A model generated the notes under the pieces. The model was not told where the DNA came from. It saw only the letters and a list, made by a program, of their open reading frames with translations, and did not search any database. The translations under genes and the position numbers were made by a program. A DNA stretch of 64,000 bases from JBNJFY01 sp051747265 (GTDB taxonomy: Bacteria; Bacteroidota; Rhodothermia; Balneolales; Balneolaceae): positions 1-64,000 of the forward strand of contig JBNJFY010000002.1 of assembly GCA_051747265.1 (NCBI GenBank), in the 5' to 3' direction. Positions within the stretch are counted from its first letter, which is position 1. Every line of letters begins with the position of its first letter. Positions 1 through 9,134 of this stretch are shown here, piece by piece.

Positions 1-2
1 CC

Positions 3-134
3 AATTTCCGAGCTGTCCCTGACCTTACTGTATCAAAATTGAACAAAGGCTCGCTTATGCGATCTTCTTATTGCTCCAATCTGTCCAAAGAACTAAAAAA
101 TTACTTCCGCATCGTTTCAGCGAAAGACTCCTAA
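3..134 (+). other. Possible C-terminal fragment of a gene cut by the window edge
   Basis: A frame is open from the first bases to a TAA at 132-134 (43 codons) and could be the tail of a gene that starts outside the window. The sequence is rich in Ser, Lys and Leu and matches no family I recognise. An open frame of this length also arises by chance. The rest of 135-337 shows no gene. It holds an imperfect hairpin near 200-225 (GTGA-CCTC paired with GAGG-TCAC) and an AT-rich stretch downstream of the minus-strand regulator. Confidence 0.2.
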
Positions 135-337
135 GATAAAAAATCCCTCGAGTCGATGTCAACTTCTTTTTTCAAAAATTTCTTCTTGTTTAAAAGAAGT
201 GACCTCCGTCTCAGAGGGATCACTAATATACGGTAGCAGCCTAACCTATGTCAACTAAAAATTAATCTTTTTTTGTGCTTTCTTTAACCTGGATAGACAG
301 GTGATAAATCAAGTAATTGAGGGACTTAGGGATACTG

Positions 338-1627
338 TTATTTAATACCCAATCGCTTGAGCTTACTTTGCAGGGTAGTTGGTTTCAAATTTAAAAGCGC
401 GGCGGCACCATCATCACCGTAAATTTTGCCACCGGTTATTTCCAAAATTCGCTCAAGGTATCTCTTATTCATCTCATCAAATCCGAGAACTTCATCTTCA
501 TGGATATTTTCTTCGGGAAACAACGATGATTGTCGCTCTTCCTCTATGTATAAATCTAGAGAATTCCCTTCCTCGTGTTTCAATAAAGAATGTCTGAGTA
601 CTTCTATTAGCTGTGTTAGATTTGCTTCCCATGTTCGAGCCTTAATCATTTCTACAGCTTCTTTGCTGAGTACGGATGCACCGAATGAAATACCTAACAC
701 CTCTGCCGCCTGAGTCACATATTTTTGAGCAAAAGTCAAGATATCATCCATACGATGTCTCACCGGTGGCAACACCAAGGGCATACTGTGTATGGTGTAA
801 TAAAACTCCGGCAATATTTTACCGGCATTCATCAATTCATCAATAGATCGCGTAATAGTCACAATCAATTGGCTATTGGGATGTTTCTCTATCCAGTCTA
901 ATAATTTGCGTTGATCCTCAGTCTCACTGCGATCCAGACCATCGACAATTAATACCTTTATTGTAGATAGGTCTGTCGCCTTCATCCAAAATTGTTGTAA
1001 CTGTTGTCCAGCCACCCAACGTGTATTCTCAGCTGGATGCTCTTTCAAAACGTAATCGATAAGGGCCGACTTTCCGGTTCCGTGCTCCCCCTGCACTATG
1101 ATCGGCTGATTCTTATGTAATTGCTCCTGAAATCGCTGAACAATTCGATCCAATAGTGGGGTAGAAATCCAACTACTCCAAACGGCGCTCGCTGAGTGCC
1201 TCTCCTCTTTATTATAATTCTTAACATCACCACTATTATCTGATGCTTCTGCTCCAGTACGAACCTCTGATAGTTCTACTAATATATAAGGCTTTTCCCC
1301 GGAACGAGATTTAAACAACTCAAATTCATAAACGAAATTCCGTCGTTCATCAAATTTCGTGGTTAGCTCCACAACATCTGTATCGATCGATTCTACATCG
1401 TGACTGCGAATAGCCACCTTATCTATAAGAGTGGAAAGCTCATGCTGTACATGTTTGTCAGCCTCTGAGGCTAAAACATATTCTTTGGCAGTATACCCCA
1501 ACCATTGCTTGACGCGCTTATTTGCAAACATCAAATGAGCATCCTCGTTCTCATCCACTCGGAATATCAGAACCAAGTGCGGAATTTGATCGATAACTTC
1601 TCTCCAAAATGCGTTGCCTCTGTTCAT
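338..1627 (-). CDS. PAS-AAA+-Fis transcription regulator, degenerate NtrC type
   Basis: This 429-residue protein has the layout of a sigma-54 enhancer-binding protein. A PAS-like sensor covers about residues 8-120. A reduced AAA+ domain has Walker A GEHGTGKS at 180-187 and Walker B VLIVDGLD at 225-232. The LPPVRHRMDDI stretch near 286-296 corresponds to the family LPPLRER-EDI motif, and WEANLTQL near 333-340 to WPGNVREL. A Fis-type helix-turn-helix spans about 398-429. The GAFTGA loop that contacts sigma-54 is absent, and the segment between Walker A and B is unusually short, so sigma-54 activation is unlikely. I infer a DNA-binding regulator that uses sigma-70 promoters or acts as a repressor. 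The cytoplasmic PAS domain suggests an intracellular signal. It stands alone, with a palindrome 45-61 bases upstream of its ATG. Confidence 0.75.
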   Translation of the reverse strand: MNRGNAFWREVIDQIPHLVLIFRVDENEDAHLMFANKRVKQWLGYTAKEYVLASEADKHVQHELSTLIDKVAIRSHDVESIDTDVVELTTKFDERRNFVYEFELFKSRSGEKPYILVELSEVRTGAEASDNSGDVKNYNKEERHSASAVWSSWISTPLLDRIVQRFQEQLHKNQPIIVQGEHGTGKSALIDYVLKEHPAENTRWVAGQQLQQFWMKATDLSTIKVLIVDGLDRSETEDQRKLLDWIEKHPNSQLIVTITRSIDELMNAGKILPEFYYTIHSMPLVLPPVRHRMDDILTFAQKYVTQAAEVLGISFGASVLSKEAVEMIKARTWEANLTQLIEVLRHSLLKHEEGNSLDLYIEEERQSSLFPEENIHEDEVLGFDEMNKRYLERILEITGGKIYGDDGAAALLNLKPTTLQSKLKRLGIK

Positions 1628-1671
1628 GCTTTAACCTGCCGACGATATTTCGTTTAATAATTGAGCAACGA

Positions 1672-1688
1672 ATTGTAGTGATTACAAT
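1672..1688. promoter_or_regulatory. Palindrome upstream of the Fis-type regulator
   Basis: ATTGTA and TACAAT are perfect 6-base arms around a 5-base spacer, 45-61 bases upstream of the regulator's start codon. No T-run follows on either strand, so it is not a typical terminator for the transporter gene that ends at 1710. A self-regulatory operator is plausible, but nothing in the sequence proves binding. Confidence 0.3.
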
Positions 1689-1709
1689 CTATCTACACAA
1701 CCGATAATA

Positions 1710-2477
1710 TCAGGAACTAACCGAACTAAAGAGTGATTCGCCACTGGGATCCTCATCGTAATCTCGCAACAGATAAACCCCCAGATAAAATAGCGGCGTG
1801 TCGAACATGGCAAAGAAGAATTTAAACAGGTAGGAGTTCACAATAAGGATTCCAAGATCAACCAGCGTATTGATGTTATTCCCCAAATTTCCAGCAATGT
1901 ATAGGATGCTTAGTATGGCTGTTGAGTCAACCAGTTGGCTGACCATAGTAGAGGCATTGTTCCGTAACCATAGATGCTTACCACCGGTCAAACGTTTCCA
2001 AAAGTGAAACAATCTTACATCTACCGTTTGGGCGGTTAGATAAGCGATCATGCTGGCAATCGTATTTCCCACCATAAATTCATAGACCCCTTCAAACAGA
2101 TTGAGTCCGCCACTAACTCCCGCCGAGTTGGGTAACAAATGATTGATGGTCATCAACATCAGCATGAATACATTCATTGCGAATCCCACCCATACCACTA
2201 GCTGAGCTTTCTTTCGGCCAAATAACTCTGATATCAAATCTGTAGCCAAAAAAGTAAACGGATAGGCAATGACTCCCACCGGCACACTCATAGTGTATAG
2301 GCTATTATCCCTGACCAATTGGGGAGTAAGGGCCCTCAACCAATCCGGCAATTCCAATGTAAACAGGGTGACAAATTTGGTGGTCCCTATTACATTACCC
2401 AAGACTAAGGAGGTCAAAAAAATACCTGATAATCCCAGAAACAGTGCGTCACGTTTGTACGTATTGGATAAACCCAT
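1710..2477 (-). CDS. Queuosine precursor transporter (YhhQ/VUT family)
   Basis: This 255-residue inner-membrane protein has about six hydrophobic segments, starting near residues 11-31, 64-80 and 92-110. The family hallmark TDLISELFGRKKA at 79-91 lies just after the second segment. Family members (COG1738) import queuosine precursors such as preQ0 or preQ1 for incorporation into the tRNA wobble position. The later pathway enzyme QueA is encoded at 54463-55509, which supports a working queuosine pathway, although the two genes are 50 kb apart. I see no clear preQ1 riboswitch in the 135 bases upstream, which are shared with the divergent TetR gene. The ATG start sits directly before the first membrane segment. 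Confidence 0.88.
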   Translation of the reverse strand: MGLSNTYKRDALFLGLSGIFLTSLVLGNVIGTTKFVTLFTLELPDWLRALTPQLVRDNSLYTMSVPVGVIAYPFTFLATDLISELFGRKKAQLVVWVGFAMNVFMLMLMTINHLLPNSAGVSGGLNLFEGVYEFMVGNTIASMIAYLTAQTVDVRLFHFWKRLTGGKHLWLRNNASTMVSQLVDSTAILSILYIAGNLGNNINTLVDLGILIVNSYLFKFFFAMFDTPLFYLGVYLLRDYDEDPSGESLFSSVSS

Positions 2478-2612
2478 TGTAAATTATTTGCGATCAAGAT
2501 CGTTTTTTCAAGGACCTGTAAACAGCTAATTACCAGCGTTTCATTCAACCGGAACCTTAAAAAAGCTTCTAATTGTTAAAGAGATACCCTGTAATGAAAT
2601 ACAACAACCGAT

Positions 2613-3287
2613 ATGACTGAATTAGAACAGCGGTGGGAAATCACCCTTGCCGCAGCCGATTACTATGTATCTTCCACACAAAAATTTACGGTTGCCGGCC
2701 TTGCAGATTATATGGATTGTGAGCCAGAAGATATATTTGAATGGTTCCCCAACAAAGAGGCGATATTGCTCTTTTTTTATCAGGCACAAATTCACCGTTT
2801 TTGGGCCATGGTTGAAGAAATTGAGGATTTTGGTTCCTACTCCTTTGCCGAACAGTTTACCAGTTTTTCCAATACACTGTTGGATCTATTCAATGAGAAT
2901 CGTGAATTCGTAAATGAAACGTTAGATCCATATATCATTAACGGTCGTTGTCGCAATGAGTTTGATCAAGCACTTCGAGCGGTTTTTGAGGAGCTCATTC
3001 GAAATGATCAGGAAATTGCTTCTACGACTAAAATGATATCCCGTTGGGGAGTACCTGCTTTACTGGCTAGTGTTGAGTACCAAGTGCTATCATTTTGGCA
3101 ATTGGATACCAGTTACAAACAAGAAACCACCCGTGCATTTATCGATAAGTTGGGCCGGTTTATTCAATCGATTCTCTATGCACGCGTTGTGGATGATGGT
3201 ATTGATCTGATCAAATTTTGTTGGCAGAATGGAATTTATCCCACCCCTCTCTCGTTACTCAACACATTAATGAAACGCATCTCTTAA
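2613..3287 (+). CDS. TetR/AcrR family transcriptional regulator
   Basis: The N-terminus carries a TetR-type helix-turn-helix at about residues 24-56, with the characteristic YDIFEWFPNKEAILLFF-like recognition region (here IFEWFPNKEAILLFF). The rest of the 224 residues is predicted helical and would form the ligand-binding and dimer domain. I recognise no specific ligand subfamily. The gene lies 15 bases before the ABC1 kinase gene and is almost certainly co-transcribed with it, so it may control that gene, the divergent queuosine transporter, or both. The family assignment is firm; ligand and targets are unknown. Confidence 0.8.
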   Translation: MTELEQRWEITLAAADYYVSSTQKFTVAGLADYMDCEPEDIFEWFPNKEAILLFFYQAQIHRFWAMVEEIEDFGSYSFAEQFTSFSNTLLDLFNENREFVNETLDPYIINGRCRNEFDQALRAVFEELIRNDQEIASTTKMISRWGVPALLASVEYQVLSFWQLDTSYKQETTRAFIDKLGRFIQSILYARVVDDGIDLIKFCWQNGIYPTPLSLLNTLMKRIS

Positions 3288-3302
3288 TCTTACTTAACTT
3301 CT

Positions 3303-4628
3303 GTGAGTGACTTTCCATCATCTAAATTTGAGCGTGGTTCCATTGCCGCTAAAACCGGTCTTAAAGTAGGGAAGAACTACGCTAAACGATATCTGAAGAA
3401 GAAACTGAAAAAAGAGACCGAAGAGGATCAGCAAGCGGAAGAAACCTTCCATCGTGAAAATGCCGAAGAGATCTTCAAGCAACTTTCCCTTTTGCGAGGC
3501 ACCGCGCTTAAAGTGGCGCAATCGCTGAGTATGGATCAGGGGTTACTTCCCGAGTCATTTACGGAAGTGATGACCCAGGCCCAGTATCAAGTTCCTCCCA
3601 TAAACCGCGCGTTAGTGCGAGACATTATCAAGCAAGAGCTTGGAAACTATCCAGAGAAAATATTTAAATCCTTTGATACCCAAGCCATTGCAGCCGCTTC
3701 CATCGGTCAGGTTCACCGGGCAACATTAGAAGATGGCACTGCTGTTGCTGTTAAAATCCAGTATCCCAATGTACGCAATACTATTGATTCTGATTTATTG
3801 ATGGTCCGCTCCCTGATCAAACGAATGGTCAAGGGTGAAATCGATGAATATTTTGAGGAAGTCCGTGAGAAATTATTGGAAGAGACCGACTATCTCCATG
3901 AGGGGGAACAGATGGAGCGATTCCGTAAGCGTTTTTCAAATCATGATATTCATATTCCGCAGTGGTACGATCAGTTATCCACCCAGCGTGTACTAACCAT
4001 GGAGTTTTTAGAAGGACAACATTTAGGTGAATTTGTAAAAACCAACCCTACCCAGGAAGAACGCAATACCTATGGACAGCTTCTCTGGGATTTCTTTCAT
4101 CATCAGATTGAACATTATTACGAGATACATGCGGATGCGCACCCCGGCAATTTTCTTTTTATGAGAAATCACCAACTGGGGGTTATTGATTTCGGATGTG
4201 TCAAATCTTTCCCTAAACAGTTTTTCTACAACTACTTGCGTCTACTACCTGTGCATTTACAGGATGATGAACAGGCCATCATTGATCTGTATAAAACGCT
4301 GGATATTCTCAAAACCGATCCGCAAAAAGACCCCAAAGAAAAAGAGCTGTATGAATTTAGCAGGAAATTCTCCGCAGCCTATGCTGAACCTTACCGGGGT
4401 GATACTTTTGATTTTGGAGATCCCGCTTTCCAGAAAAGCTTAAATGCCTACATCGAGAATGCACCGGTTATGTTGGAAACTCGTGGATCCAAACACTTTA
4501 TATATGGGACTCGCACTCATATTGGGCTGTACCAGCTGTTGATCAAAATGAAAGCGAAGGTAGACACCAGCGAAGCCAAACGAATTGTGTACAGCCGCAT
4601 ACAAGAATGGCAGGACCAATTTGATTGA
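3303..4628 (+). CDS. ABC1/UbiB (COQ8/ADCK3-like) atypical kinase
   Basis: The 441-residue protein has the UbiB-family signatures in order. An RGTALKVAQ segment near 66-73 corresponds to the KxGQ motif, but with Ala in place of Gly (K70-V-A-Q73). The Ala-rich nucleotide loop AAASIGQVH lies at about 130-138, the AVKIQ lysine near 149-153, the HADAHPGN catalytic loop at 276-283 and the metal-binding IDFG at 295-298. Family members are ATPases or kinases needed for quinone or lipid homeostasis. No C-terminal membrane anchor is obvious. The start is GTG, 15 bases after the tetR stop; no ATG fits the conserved N-terminus better. It probably acts at the membrane in lipid or quinone metabolism, with no specific substrate visible. 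Confidence 0.85.
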   Translation: MSDFPSSKFERGSIAAKTGLKVGKNYAKRYLKKKLKKETEEDQQAEETFHRENAEEIFKQLSLLRGTALKVAQSLSMDQGLLPESFTEVMTQAQYQVPPINRALVRDIIKQELGNYPEKIFKSFDTQAIAAASIGQVHRATLEDGTAVAVKIQYPNVRNTIDSDLLMVRSLIKRMVKGEIDEYFEEVREKLLEETDYLHEGEQMERFRKRFSNHDIHIPQWYDQLSTQRVLTMEFLEGQHLGEFVKTNPTQEERNTYGQLLWDFFHHQIEHYYEIHADAHPGNFLFMRNHQLGVIDFGCVKSFPKQFFYNYLRLLPVHLQDDEQAIIDLYKTLDILKTDPQKDPKEKELYEFSRKFSAAYAEPYRGDTFDFGDPAFQKSLNAYIENAPVMLETRGSKHFIYGTRTHIGLYQLLIKMKAKVDTSEAKRIVYSRIQEWQDQFD

Positions 4629-4666
4629 CCCTGCCATTGATTGGGTAGCCCAATATGACCTTTGTA

Positions 4667-5608
4667 TTAATACTCTTTCAAGTATTTATAGAAGTCACTT
4701 TCGGTACTTAAAACTATATAGGTTTTATCATCAATAGTTTTGCTAAACGCCTCTAACGTACGCGTAAATTTATACAGATCTCGTGCCGCACCGTTCTTAT
4801 TGTAGGCATTCGCGTAAATATTCGCTGCTTCCGCATCGGCTTGGCCTCGAATCTCTTCGGCTTCACGGAAGGCCTCGGATTGAATTTCTTTCAGAGCCCG
4901 TTCCTTGTCACCATTAATTCGCGAGGCCTCGCCCTCACCTTCTGAACGGAATTTATCGGCAATACGATTTCGCTCACTTATCATTCGATTGTAAACCGTT
5001 CGGCGAACATCTTCGACATAGTTAATCCGCTTGAACCGAAAATCCAGGATTTTGATACCCAGATCCTGCGCCCGTTGATTAGCTAAATTTTGTACTCGTA
5101 TCTGGATGGAATCCCGACCTACTGAAATATCCCGTAACGTGTCGTCAATTACTTCACTGATCGTACCGGATCGATCTGGGGTACGATTGGTAGAGCGAAC
5201 CAACTCGCGCAAATCATTGGATGCGATTACACTTCGTGTTTCTCCATCCAGGATATCATCCAAGCGAGATTGTGCTCCGCGCTCATTTTGCAGACGACGG
5301 AAAAACTGCAGTGGATCGTTAATTTGCCAACGAGCGTAAGAGTCTACGAAGATAAACTTCTTATCCTTGGTTGGGATTTGATTGCGATCGCCATCCCACT
5401 CCAAATACCGTTTATCAAAAAAGTTGGCATTTTGAATCACCGGCACTTTGAAGTGCAAACCTGGTGAGGTGATAGACTCCCCGATGGGTTTACCAAACTG
5501 GGTAATAATAACTTGTTCTTCTTCATTAACTATAAAAAAGCCATCCATGGCGATTGCCAAGCCAATGGCCAGAACAATAATCAGTGTAATTCCTTTAAAC
5601 TTATTCAT
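4667..5608 (-). CDS. hflC: HflC, SPFH/prohibitin-family FtsH modulator
   Basis: HflC is 313 residues long, with one N-terminal transmembrane segment (about 7-23) followed by a periplasmic SPFH/Band 7 domain. The early motif EEQVIITQFGKPIGE is typical of HflC. A long helical region rich in charged residues and alanine (about 215-275, GEGEASRINGDKERAL) matches the coiled coil that builds the HflKC cage. In E. coli the complex surrounds the FtsH protease and limits its access to membrane substrates. The gene follows hflK with a 13-base gap, so the two are one operon. Confidence 0.95.
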   Translation of the reverse strand: MNKFKGITLIIVLAIGLAIAMDGFFIVNEEEQVIITQFGKPIGESITSPGLHFKVPVIQNANFFDKRYLEWDGDRNQIPTKDKKFIFVDSYARWQINDPLQFFRRLQNERGAQSRLDDILDGETRSVIASNDLRELVRSTNRTPDRSGTISEVIDDTLRDISVGRDSIQIRVQNLANQRAQDLGIKILDFRFKRINYVEDVRRTVYNRMISERNRIADKFRSEGEGEASRINGDKERALKEIQSEAFREAEEIRGQADAEAANIYANAYNKNGAARDLYKFTRTLEAFSKTIDDKTYIVLSTESDFYKYLKEY

Positions 5609-5621
5609 TAATCCGTCCTTC

Positions 5622-6623
5622 CTAATTTGAGCTCTGAGCTGAGTTTTGGTTCATGCGCTCCATTTGCATCTGGAGTAACGGAATCACACTATTCCCTTTA
5701 TCATCCGTAATAATCTTTTGGCCTACTTTCGGTAGAATCTGCTCCATGGTCTCCAAGTATATTCGCTGCTTGGTAACATCTGGGGCTTTAATATATTCGC
5801 GATACAGATCGTTAAAACGAGCCACTTCACCCTTTGCGCGATTCACACGATCTACCGAATAACCTTCTGCCATCTGAATCACTTCTTCAGCTTCACCTCT
5901 AGCACGAGGCACCACTTTGTTATAAGCAGATTTGGCTTCATTAATGAGTGTTTCCCGTTGTTGTTGGGCCTCATTTACCGCATTAAAGGCAGGTTTTACC
6001 GGATCAGGTGGATTTACGTCTTGCAAAACCACTTGATCTATTCGAATGCCGGTTTCGTACTCTTTACACAGATTTTGGATGAGAGTTCGAGTGGAAACTT
6101 CAATTTCCGACCGGCCTACAGTTAAAACTTCATTCACTGTACGGTCACCTACGATTTGGCGCATAGCCGCTTCCGAGATATCACGCAAGGTTTGCTCGGG
6201 ATTGCGCACTTTGAATAAAAAATTGTAGGGGTCTACAATACGATACTGTACTACCCACTCAACATCAGCCAGGTTCAAATCACCGGTTAACATTAATGAT
6301 TCATCCTGATAACCCTGTTTACGGTATTGAGATCGCACATTCGCAGTGGTAGTTCGATAACCAAATTCCCGCTTAAGTTGACGTTCCACCGGAACCACGT
6401 AAACATCCTCAACCAGTGGCATTTTATAATTCAAACCGGAACTTGCGGTTCGGTTATATTCACCAAAGCGAACGACCACGCCGACTTCCTCGGGTCCAAC
6501 GGTATAAAATGAACCCACAATGAGAATAAGAGCTACAAGACCGATGACCGCTAACCGGATATATTTGGTCATCCCCTGAAGCTCGGGGGGGATCTTAAAA
6601 TTGTTATTTATCTGATTTGCCAT
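5622..6623 (-). CDS. hflK: HflK, SPFH/prohibitin-family FtsH modulator
   Basis: The 333-residue partner of HflC has a single membrane segment near 24-46 (IRLAVIGLVALILIVGSFY), an SPFH domain starting at VGPEEVGVVVRFGEY and a coiled-coil tail. The N-terminus before the membrane segment is short and lacks the long Gly-rich tract of enterobacterial HflK, as is common outside Proteobacteria. The motif DVNPPDPVKPAFNAVNEA is characteristic of HflK. The gene precedes hflC on the same strand. Its promoter should lie in the 119-base divergent gap shared with the MscS channel gene. Confidence 0.95.
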   Translation of the reverse strand: MANQINNNFKIPPELQGMTKYIRLAVIGLVALILIVGSFYTVGPEEVGVVVRFGEYNRTASSGLNYKMPLVEDVYVVPVERQLKREFGYRTTTANVRSQYRKQGYQDESLMLTGDLNLADVEWVVQYRIVDPYNFLFKVRNPEQTLRDISEAAMRQIVGDRTVNEVLTVGRSEIEVSTRTLIQNLCKEYETGIRIDQVVLQDVNPPDPVKPAFNAVNEAQQQRETLINEAKSAYNKVVPRARGEAEEVIQMAEGYSVDRVNRAKGEVARFNDLYREYIKAPDVTKQRIYLETMEQILPKVGQKIITDDKGNSVIPLLQMQMERMNQNSAQSSN

Positions 6624-6742
6624 GTATTAATTAACCTCAAATATCTATGTTTGCGCTTTAGACGTATTGTTCATCAATTATCTAAATAATGCTAGGCATG
6701 ATGATACAACAAACTACCGAATTTGTGTAAAGAAGGAATATT

Positions 6743-8479
6743 ATGATTTCAGTGATACGGAAAATTTTTATGCGTAGTGGACTCTATATTGTTTTCTTAT
6801 TCGCCCCACTCTTTCTTTTCGCTCAACCTACAACCTCTATTGGCCCTTCTCAAGAAATCGGACCTGAAAAATTATTACAAAGCCCTCGTCGGTCGGTACA
6901 TACTTTTTTGCATTGGCAACAAGAAGGCCACCGCAAACCGAACCTGGTTATCCAAACCATGCGATTGGCTACCAACACCACTCAGCAAGAACGCCTGGAA
7001 TTAGCCCAGAAACTGCGGATGGTATTAGATGCTCGCGGACTAATTATTAATTATGAAGCTATTCCCAATCAAGAAGCGTATGTAGATACCCTTTCGGGAT
7101 TACATCAGTATATCCTTTTTGACGCACTGCCCGAAGTTTATCTGGTACGTCAGGATTCCATGTGGGTATTTTCAAAAGCCACCATTGATCGCATCCCCTC
7201 TCTGTATCGCGCACACTTTTCGTGGGCTATGGATTTTATGTTGGAGCATTTACCGGATGTATTCAGTACCACGTATCTCGGTTTACAGCTCTGGCAGTTT
7301 GGCGCCATTTTATTACTCATTATCCTGGGCCTGATTCTTCGTAAACTCTTTGAATTTTTCATTCATCAGTATGCGTTAAAGCTGGCTCGGAAATCAGAAA
7401 CAACCTGGGACGACCAACTGCTTTACCATATAGAACGCCCGGCGGGCTTCACCCTACTGATGACTTTTTTCTGGCTGTTCTATACCAATATTCAACTCTC
7501 CGTTACCACTAACTATTACCTGAGCACCTTCCTGGAAATTGCTGTTTCCGGGGGACTAGTATGGTTACTCTATAATCTATCCAATGTGCTTTCTGATTAT
7601 CTCACAGAACTCACTGCTGATACAGAAAGTAAGTTGGACGATCAATTGGTTCCATTGATTCGGAAGTCACTTAAAGTTTTCATTGTGGTGCTGGGCATTC
7701 TGTTTATTCTGCAGAACAATGGCATCAATGTGGCATCTCTAATTGCCGGTCTGGGGCTGGGAGGGTTGGCATTTGCCCTGGCTGCTCGCGATACACTGGC
7801 CAACTTGTTTGGTTCGATTACCATTTTTCTGGATAAACCATTTCAAATTGGTGATTGGATTAAAACCCCGACCGTAGAAGGTACGGTGGAAGAAGTTGGA
7901 TTTCGGTCCACCCGGATACGCACTTTTCACAATTCGTTGATCAGTGTACCCAATGCGAAGATGGCCGATGCGGAAGTTGATAATCTGGGGTTACGGGAGT
8001 ATCGCCGCCTGAAAACAGTATTAAACTTAACGTATGATACCTCACCCAAGCAGATGGAAGCTTTTGTGGAAGGAATCAAGGCCATTATTACAGCCAACGA
8101 GTATATGCGTCAGGATTTCTATGAGGTACATTTCTACAATTATGGCGCGCACTCGCTGGATGTACTGGTATACTGTTTCTTTGATGTGGAAACTTGGAGT
8201 GAAGAGTTACAACAGCGGCACAATTTCTTTCTGGAAATCATGCGGTTGGCCCAACAAGTAGGCGTGGAGTTTGCCTTCCCCACTCAAACACTGCATGTGG
8301 ATAGTTTTTTCGGGGATCAACCACGCCGGGCGGCAGCGGATCGAACCGAAGAAGAGTTAGTAGCAGCGGCCACCGCCTTTGGGCCGAATGGAGCATTGAG
8401 TAACCCCAATGGCCCGATCCTGAAAAAAGATGGGCAACCCATTGATTTTGCGGCTTCATTAAAGCGAAGTGGTAGTTAA
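6743..8479 (+). CDS. Mechanosensitive channel, MscS family, with periplasmic N-domain
   Basis: The 578-residue protein starts with a cleavable-looking signal (hydrophobic to about residue 27, ending FLFAQ). A soluble periplasmic region of about 150 residues follows, then several membrane helices. The MscS core begins near 334 with IAGLGLGGLAFALAARD, the glycine/alanine-rich pore helix, followed by LFGSITIFLDKPFQIGDWI, the start of the cytoplasmic beta domain. The C-terminal cytoplasmic part fits the heptameric vestibule, and a low-complexity Pro/Gly tail ends the protein. It probably releases osmolytes under hypo-osmotic shock. AAGAAGGA just before the ATG is a reasonable Shine-Dalgarno sequence and supports the start. 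Confidence 0.88.
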   Translation: MISVIRKIFMRSGLYIVFLFAPLFLFAQPTTSIGPSQEIGPEKLLQSPRRSVHTFLHWQQEGHRKPNLVIQTMRLATNTTQQERLELAQKLRMVLDARGLIINYEAIPNQEAYVDTLSGLHQYILFDALPEVYLVRQDSMWVFSKATIDRIPSLYRAHFSWAMDFMLEHLPDVFSTTYLGLQLWQFGAILLLIILGLILRKLFEFFIHQYALKLARKSETTWDDQLLYHIERPAGFTLLMTFFWLFYTNIQLSVTTNYYLSTFLEIAVSGGLVWLLYNLSNVLSDYLTELTADTESKLDDQLVPLIRKSLKVFIVVLGILFILQNNGINVASLIAGLGLGGLAFALAARDTLANLFGSITIFLDKPFQIGDWIKTPTVEGTVEEVGFRSTRIRTFHNSLISVPNAKMADAEVDNLGLREYRRLKTVLNLTYDTSPKQMEAFVEGIKAIITANEYMRQDFYEVHFYNYGAHSLDVLVYCFFDVETWSEELQQRHNFFLEIMRLAQQVGVEFAFPTQTLHVDSFFGDQPRRAAADRTEEELVAAATAFGPNGALSNPNGPILKKDGQPIDFAASLKRSGS

Positions 8480-8486
8480 ATAGAAA

Positions 8487-8520
8487 CAGCCGCTGCTAAG
8501 TACGAGCAGCGGCTGCTTTA
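8487..8520. terminator. Bidirectional terminator hairpin after mscS
   Basis: CAGCCGCTGCT at 8487-8497 and AGCAGCGGCTG at 8505-8515 form a perfect 11-bp stem with a 7-base loop, followed by CTTTA. It lies between the convergent mscS and bacilliredoxin genes and could serve both, although the T-run is short. Confidence 0.7.
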
Positions 8521-8549
8521 CAATCAATTACTACACAGAAGGAGGAAAT

Positions 8550-9011
8550 TTAACTTTCCGGCTCCGCTTCTTTTTCTTCGCCACAAAATGCGTCGAATAC
8601 CATTTGCAGATCTTCAGCGACCTGGTCTTTGGTTCTACCTTCGATGCGGTGTCGAGGAATCATGGCTTTTATTTCGCCGTCTACAAAGAAGGCAAACGAA
8701 GGTGACGAGGGTGGATATTCACTAAAATATCCGCGTGCTTTTTCTGTCGCTTCTTTATCCTGACCGGCAAATACGGTTACCAAATGATCAGGGGTATCTT
8801 CGCTATTTTCGAGAGCCAATTTTACGCCCGGACGAGCGTTACCAGCGGCACAACCACAAACCGAGTTGATAACCATCAGCATGGTTCCTTCGCCATATTC
8901 ATCCATTGCGCGATCTACCTCTTCCGGCGTGGTCAATTCTTCAACCCCGATCTCAGTTAATTCTTTTCGCATCCAACTCGTATCTGGGCCAACTCCAAAA
9001 CCGAACTGCAT
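8550..9011 (-). CDS. BrxA/BrxB family bacilliredoxin
   Basis: This 153-residue protein belongs to the YphP/YqiW (DUF1094) family. The active-site motif VCGCAAGNARPG contains the CGC redox pair at Cys52 and Cys54, typical of bacilliredoxins that remove bacillithiol from S-bacillithiolated proteins. Family members are about 145 residues; the extra length here is an acidic Glu-rich tail. The family implies bacillithiol as the low-molecular-weight thiol, but no bacillithiol biosynthesis gene (bshA, bshB, bshC) lies in the window. The gene is divergent from the lipoprotein gene at 9135. Confidence 0.9.
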   Translation of the reverse strand: MQFGFGVGPDTSWMRKELTEIGVEELTTPEEVDRAMDEYGEGTMLMVINSVCGCAAGNARPGVKLALENSEDTPDHLVTVFAGQDKEATEKARGYFSEYPPSSPSFAFFVDGEIKAMIPRHRIEGRTKDQVAEDLQMVFDAFCGEEKEAEPES

Positions 9012-9134
9012 AATTTGTACCTGTTAAATTTCGATTATCTATTGCGATCTAAATATATTAATTGCTGGTCAGCTATTCTAAGCAAGAATAACGCAAGTAG
9101 TTCTCACATATTTTAAAATCAATCGTGCATTTAT

